A DNA stretch of 64,000 bases from Aequorivita xiaoshiensis. Its GTDB lineage: Bacteria; Bacteroidota; Bacteroidia; Flavobacteriales; Flavobacteriaceae. The notes below the pieces were generated by a model, which saw nothing but the letters and a program-made list of their open reading frames with translations, was not told the DNA's origin and ran no database searches. This document shows, one piece after another, positions 61,794 through 64,000 of this stretch. Made by a program: the position numbers and the translations under genes. Position 1 is the first letter of the stretch; every line of letters starts with the position of its first letter. The stretch lies in the NCBI RefSeq assembly GCF_022008395.1, contig NZ_JAIRBB010000011.1, positions 40,450 to 104,449 on the forward strand, written 5' to 3'.

Positions 61794-62741
61794 TTAGAAG
61801 AATCTTGGGGTTAACACTCTTTCTGGTCTATTAAATATATCAAAACGAAGCATAAGTTCATAAGAGCCATCACTATAAGTTTCAATATCTGTTGTTTGAT
61901 AATCATATCCAAAGCCGATAAATATTGCATCCGAAGCTTGAAAACCTACCATAGCACTCATAGCAGCACTCCATCGATAAGCGGCACCAAGTGTTAGCTT
62001 ATCATACAATAAGAAGTTGGCAGAAACATCTGCTTGTAAAGGCGATCCACTTACCATCTTAACTAAGGTTGCTGGTTTAAACTTTAAATTATCACTGATA
62101 TCAAATACATACCCAGCAATTAAAAAATAATGCATACGCTCGGAAGCGGTTGTTTCAACTGTAGTATTGGCTATGCTACCTTTATCAAAATGCTTAGTAG
62201 TTAAAAAATTGGGTACTGATAACCCAGCGTAAAACTTATCAGTATTAAAATATACACCTGCACCAATTTGTGGTTGAAGCTTATTGTCTATATTATTTTG
62301 TTCAAAATATGGATCAGAATATACATCGCCCGGTAAATTCAATTTAGCAAAATCTACATCTAAAATGTCTAAACCTGCTTTAAGACCGAATGATAACTTA
62401 GCGCTTTCCGAAGTATTAATTGAATAAGAATAGTCGATATTGAAATTCGTTTCAACAGCGGGACCAATTCTATCATTAACCACTGAAAGTCCTATTCCCA
62501 TATTTTCACCCATAGGAGAATTTACGGTAAATGTACCTGTATTAGGTGCACCATCACCGAAATTAACCCATTGAGTCCTATACAAAAGACCAAAACTAAG
62601 AGCTTCACGATTTCCTGCATAGGCAGGGTTAACCACCTGCGTATTATACATATACTGCGTGTATTGGGGGTCCTGCTGAGCATTACTTGAAAACGTGCCA
62701 AGTAAAATCAAAATTATTAGTGTTAGATAACTGTGTTTCAT
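61794..62741 (-). CDS. PorP/SprF-family type IX secretion membrane protein
   Basis: The 315-residue protein is an outer-membrane beta-barrel of the PorP/SprF family. It has a signal peptide followed by QQDPQYTQYMYNTQVVNPAYAGNREALSFGLLYRTQWVNF, which is the family signature in short form (PQYTQYMYN and NPAYAG). The body is alternating beta strands, with IGAGVYFNTDKFYAGLSVPN and ending RVLTPRFF. SprF-type partners are needed to attach or export large adhesins with a C-terminal gliding motility domain, such as the gene beginning just upstream. The gene order adhesin-porP-ompA fits this role. Confidence 0.92.
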   Translation of the reverse strand: MKHSYLTLIILILLGTFSSNAQQDPQYTQYMYNTQVVNPAYAGNREALSFGLLYRTQWVNFGDGAPNTGTFTVNSPMGENMGIGLSVVNDRIGPAVETNFNIDYSYSINTSESAKLSFGLKAGLDILDVDFAKLNLPGDVYSDPYFEQNNIDNKLQPQIGAGVYFNTDKFYAGLSVPNFLTTKHFDKGSIANTTVETTASERMHYFLIAGYVFDISDNLKFKPATLVKMVSGSPLQADVSANFLLYDKLTLGAAYRWSAAMSAMVGFQASDAIFIGFGYDYQTTDIETYSDGSYELMLRFDIFNRPERVLTPRFF

Positions 62742-62757
62742 AGTTATGTATTTTTAA

Positions 62758-62780
62758 TCCTGGGAGATATGCTCCCAGGA
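62758..62780 (-). terminator. Hairpin between the adhesin and porP-like genes
   Basis: TCCTGGGAG (62758-62766) and CTCCCAGGA (62772-62780) pair over 9 bp with ATATG loop. The T-run is weak, so it may be an attenuator or a stable RNA end that sets lower expression of the downstream genes. Confidence 0.55.
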
Positions 62781-62793
62781 ATATTTGATTTTT

Positions 62794-64000
62794 CTATCTA
62801 TTTATATATAAGTATCCAGTATAAGTATCTTTACCAGGGTTCTCACCTTGGAAAGTAAGAATATAGAAGTAAGTTCCAGTTGGTAACTCCTTATCTTCCT
62901 GAACAGTTACACGACCTTCTGAAATACCTCTAAAAGTATTTATGCTATCGTCTTCTCCCTGTCCATAACCATCTGTTTCGTAAACCAATACCCCCCATCT
63001 GTTGAATATCTTAACATTATTATTTGGGTAATTGTTAATTCCTCTTATCCAGAAGAAGTCGTTCATACCATCTCCATTTGGTGTAATACCATTGAATATC
63101 TCAAATACAACTCCTAATACATCTGGAAGAATAACAATTGCTTCGGCATCACCTTCTACAGTGTTACCTGTAGTATCCTCACCGCTTACGGTAGCAAGGT
63201 TTACAACCTCTCCATTATCAATATCTTGTTGCGTTATTGAATAAGTAGCAGTAAATGTTGTACTATCCACTTCACCTGGTTGCAATACTTCTATTGGACC
63301 ACCAGACATTACAATTCCTGGTAGCGGATCTGATATGGTAATGTTATAAAGTGTAACATCTCCTGTATTAGTCACTACGAATGTGTAGCTAATCGTTTCT
63401 CCGACATCAGACGCACCATCCCCGTTTTCATCATTAAATACTCCTGATTTCTCTAATGAAATCGATGGATTATTACATAGTGAAGTTATGGTAGGATTAT
63501 CTTCTAAATAACTAGTATGGTCTGAAAGGTCTGAAACAATGTTTCCTGCTGGCGCAATACCTTCTGCTAAAGCTTGGTTTTCAATAAATCCTGCATCAAC
63601 ATCAGTTTGCGATATAATATAGGTTGCAGTAAAAGTAGTTACATCTTCTTCCCCAGCCGCTAAATCAATCGGACCACCAGTTACAGTTACCAACGGATCT
63701 GTTATAATCACATTGGTTAACGATACATTACCTGTGTTTTTAACACTAAATGTATATATAATCGTTTCATCTACTCCTGCACATCCATCATTGTTCTCAT
63801 CCACTGGAGTACCAACTTTAATTACAGCAACTGAAGCATTCTGACAAAGCGTAATAATTATTGGATCGTCATTATCAATAGCTGTTCCTGAATCATCACT
63901 TACTACAGTTTGATCTGGAGCTGTTCCCATAGCAGTCGCTTGGTTTACTACTTCACCAGCATCAATATCTGCTTGGGTGATTGTGTAGCTCGCTTCGTAT
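62794..64000 (-). CDS. Large DUF11-repeat adhesin with gliding-type C-terminal domain (5' part outside window)
   Basis: The reading frame is open to the right edge, so the start is outside; about 402 C-terminal residues are seen. They contain at least two DUF11-like Ig repeats of about 120-130 residues, recognisable as [20 protein letters not shown] and [20 protein letters not shown], with [16 protein letters not shown] and [16 protein letters not shown] at their ends. The end is a CHU_C-type gliding motility domain (about the last 90 residues: [19 protein letters not shown] and [16 protein letters not shown]). It would be exported by T9SS and attached through the PorP/SprF partner. Its full length cannot be judged here. 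Confidence 0.92.
   Translation of the reverse strand, partial: YEASYTITQADIDAGEVVNQATAMGTAPDQTVVSDDSGTAIDNDDPIIITLCQNASVAVIKVGTPVDENNDGCAGVDETIIYTFSVKNTGNVSLTNVIITDPLVTVTGGPIDLAAGEEDVTTFTATYIISQTDVDAGFIENQALAEGIAPAGNIVSDLSDHTSYLEDNPTITSLCNNPSISLEKSGVFNDENGDGASDVGETISYTFVVTNTGDVTLYNITISDPLPGIVMSGGPIEVLQPGEVDSTTFTATYSITQQDIDNGEVVNLATVSGEDTTGNTVEGDAEAIVILPDVLGVVFEIFNGITPNGDGMNDFFWIRGINNYPNNNVKIFNRWGVLVYETDGYGQGEDDSINTFRGISEGRVTVQEDKELPTGTYFYILTFQGENPGKDTYTGYLYINR

Noticed and set aside
1..64000. Transposon, prophage, integron or defence island
   Set aside because: No transposase, integrase, restriction enzyme, toxin-antitoxin pair or phage gene was recognised, and base composition looks uniform by eye. 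Gene content is largely core.
1..64000. tRNA or rRNA genes
   Set aside because: No cloverleaf-like T-loop signature or rRNA sequence was found in the intergenic regions on inspection by eye.

Overview
The window is AT-rich chromosomal DNA from a member of the Flavobacteriaceae (Bacteroidota), probably marine or aerobic. The evidence is the TAnnTTTG-type -7 element in front of many genes, A-rich leaders with almost no Shine-Dalgarno sequences, several proteins with type IX secretion (T9SS) sorting tails, a PorP/SprF-OmpA-adhesin gliding/T9SS cluster, lipoproteins with acidic residues after the lipidated cysteine, and the Bacteroidota-specific small gene beside rpmG. I see no tRNA, rRNA, CRISPR array, insertion sequence or phage gene. 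The genes are mostly housekeeping and the order looks like a stable core genome.

Layout. 1-2.4 kb: a truncated S9 peptidase divergent from rimO. 2.5-8.7 kb (minus): a small lipoprotein, a DUF4870-like membrane protein, a beta-helix lipoprotein, a DUF4412-like protein, and a LytTR response regulator with its 7TM sensor kinase. 8.7-9.1 kb: an unusually structured 430-bp gap that looks like an unannotated small RNA plus regulatory inverted repeats. 9.1-15.4 kb (plus): a membrane protein overlapping a glycosyltransferase, a SanA/YdcF-type protein, a Qnr-like pentapeptide-repeat protein, uvrB, a small HExxH metalloprotease and an unknown protein. 15.5-21.8 kb: GH3-like protein, rluF, hsp20, a DUF2254 protein, sucC and a cold-shock gene. 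21.9-30 kb: a giant secreted M36 metalloprotease, then an operon of mnmA, a T9SS subtilase and a flavin oxidoreductase. 30-39.8 kb: bshC, ftsY, the rpmB-rpmG-DUF4295 operon, cinA, an FAH-family enzyme, a DEDDh exonuclease, a 2-oxoacid dehydrogenase E2, a family-2 glycosyltransferase and recR. 39.8-48.4 kb: a T9SS BNR-repeat protein, a sodium:solute symporter overlapping a CoA-binding protein tail to tail, fabH and a complete S9 peptidase. 48.5-59.7 kb: a TetR-AarF operon divergent from htpG, DoxX, S1/P1 nuclease, a hydrolase, a DUF819 transporter, a DUF4369 lipoprotein and a manA-queD-idi operon. 59.8-64 kb: OmpA/PD40 protein, PorP/SprF and the C-terminal part of a large DUF11-repeat adhesin, which runs off the right edge.

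Themes. Secreted proteolysis and nutrient capture are well represented (two S9 peptidases, M36, S8, S1/P1 nuclease; M36, S8 and the BNR protein carry T9SS tails). Translation and ribosome genes recur (rimO, rluF, mnmA, L28, L33, DUF4295). The -7 elements are useful for fixing starts: several longest reading frames begin at or upstream of the predicted promoter, so I trimmed mnmA, rpmB, the sensor kinase, the DUF819 gene and others to internal ATGs. The least conventional features are the predicted ~210-nt RNA between 8.85 and 9.07 kb and the nested palindromes in the tetR-aarF/htpG divergent region. No obviously new multi-gene defence or metabolic system is visible.
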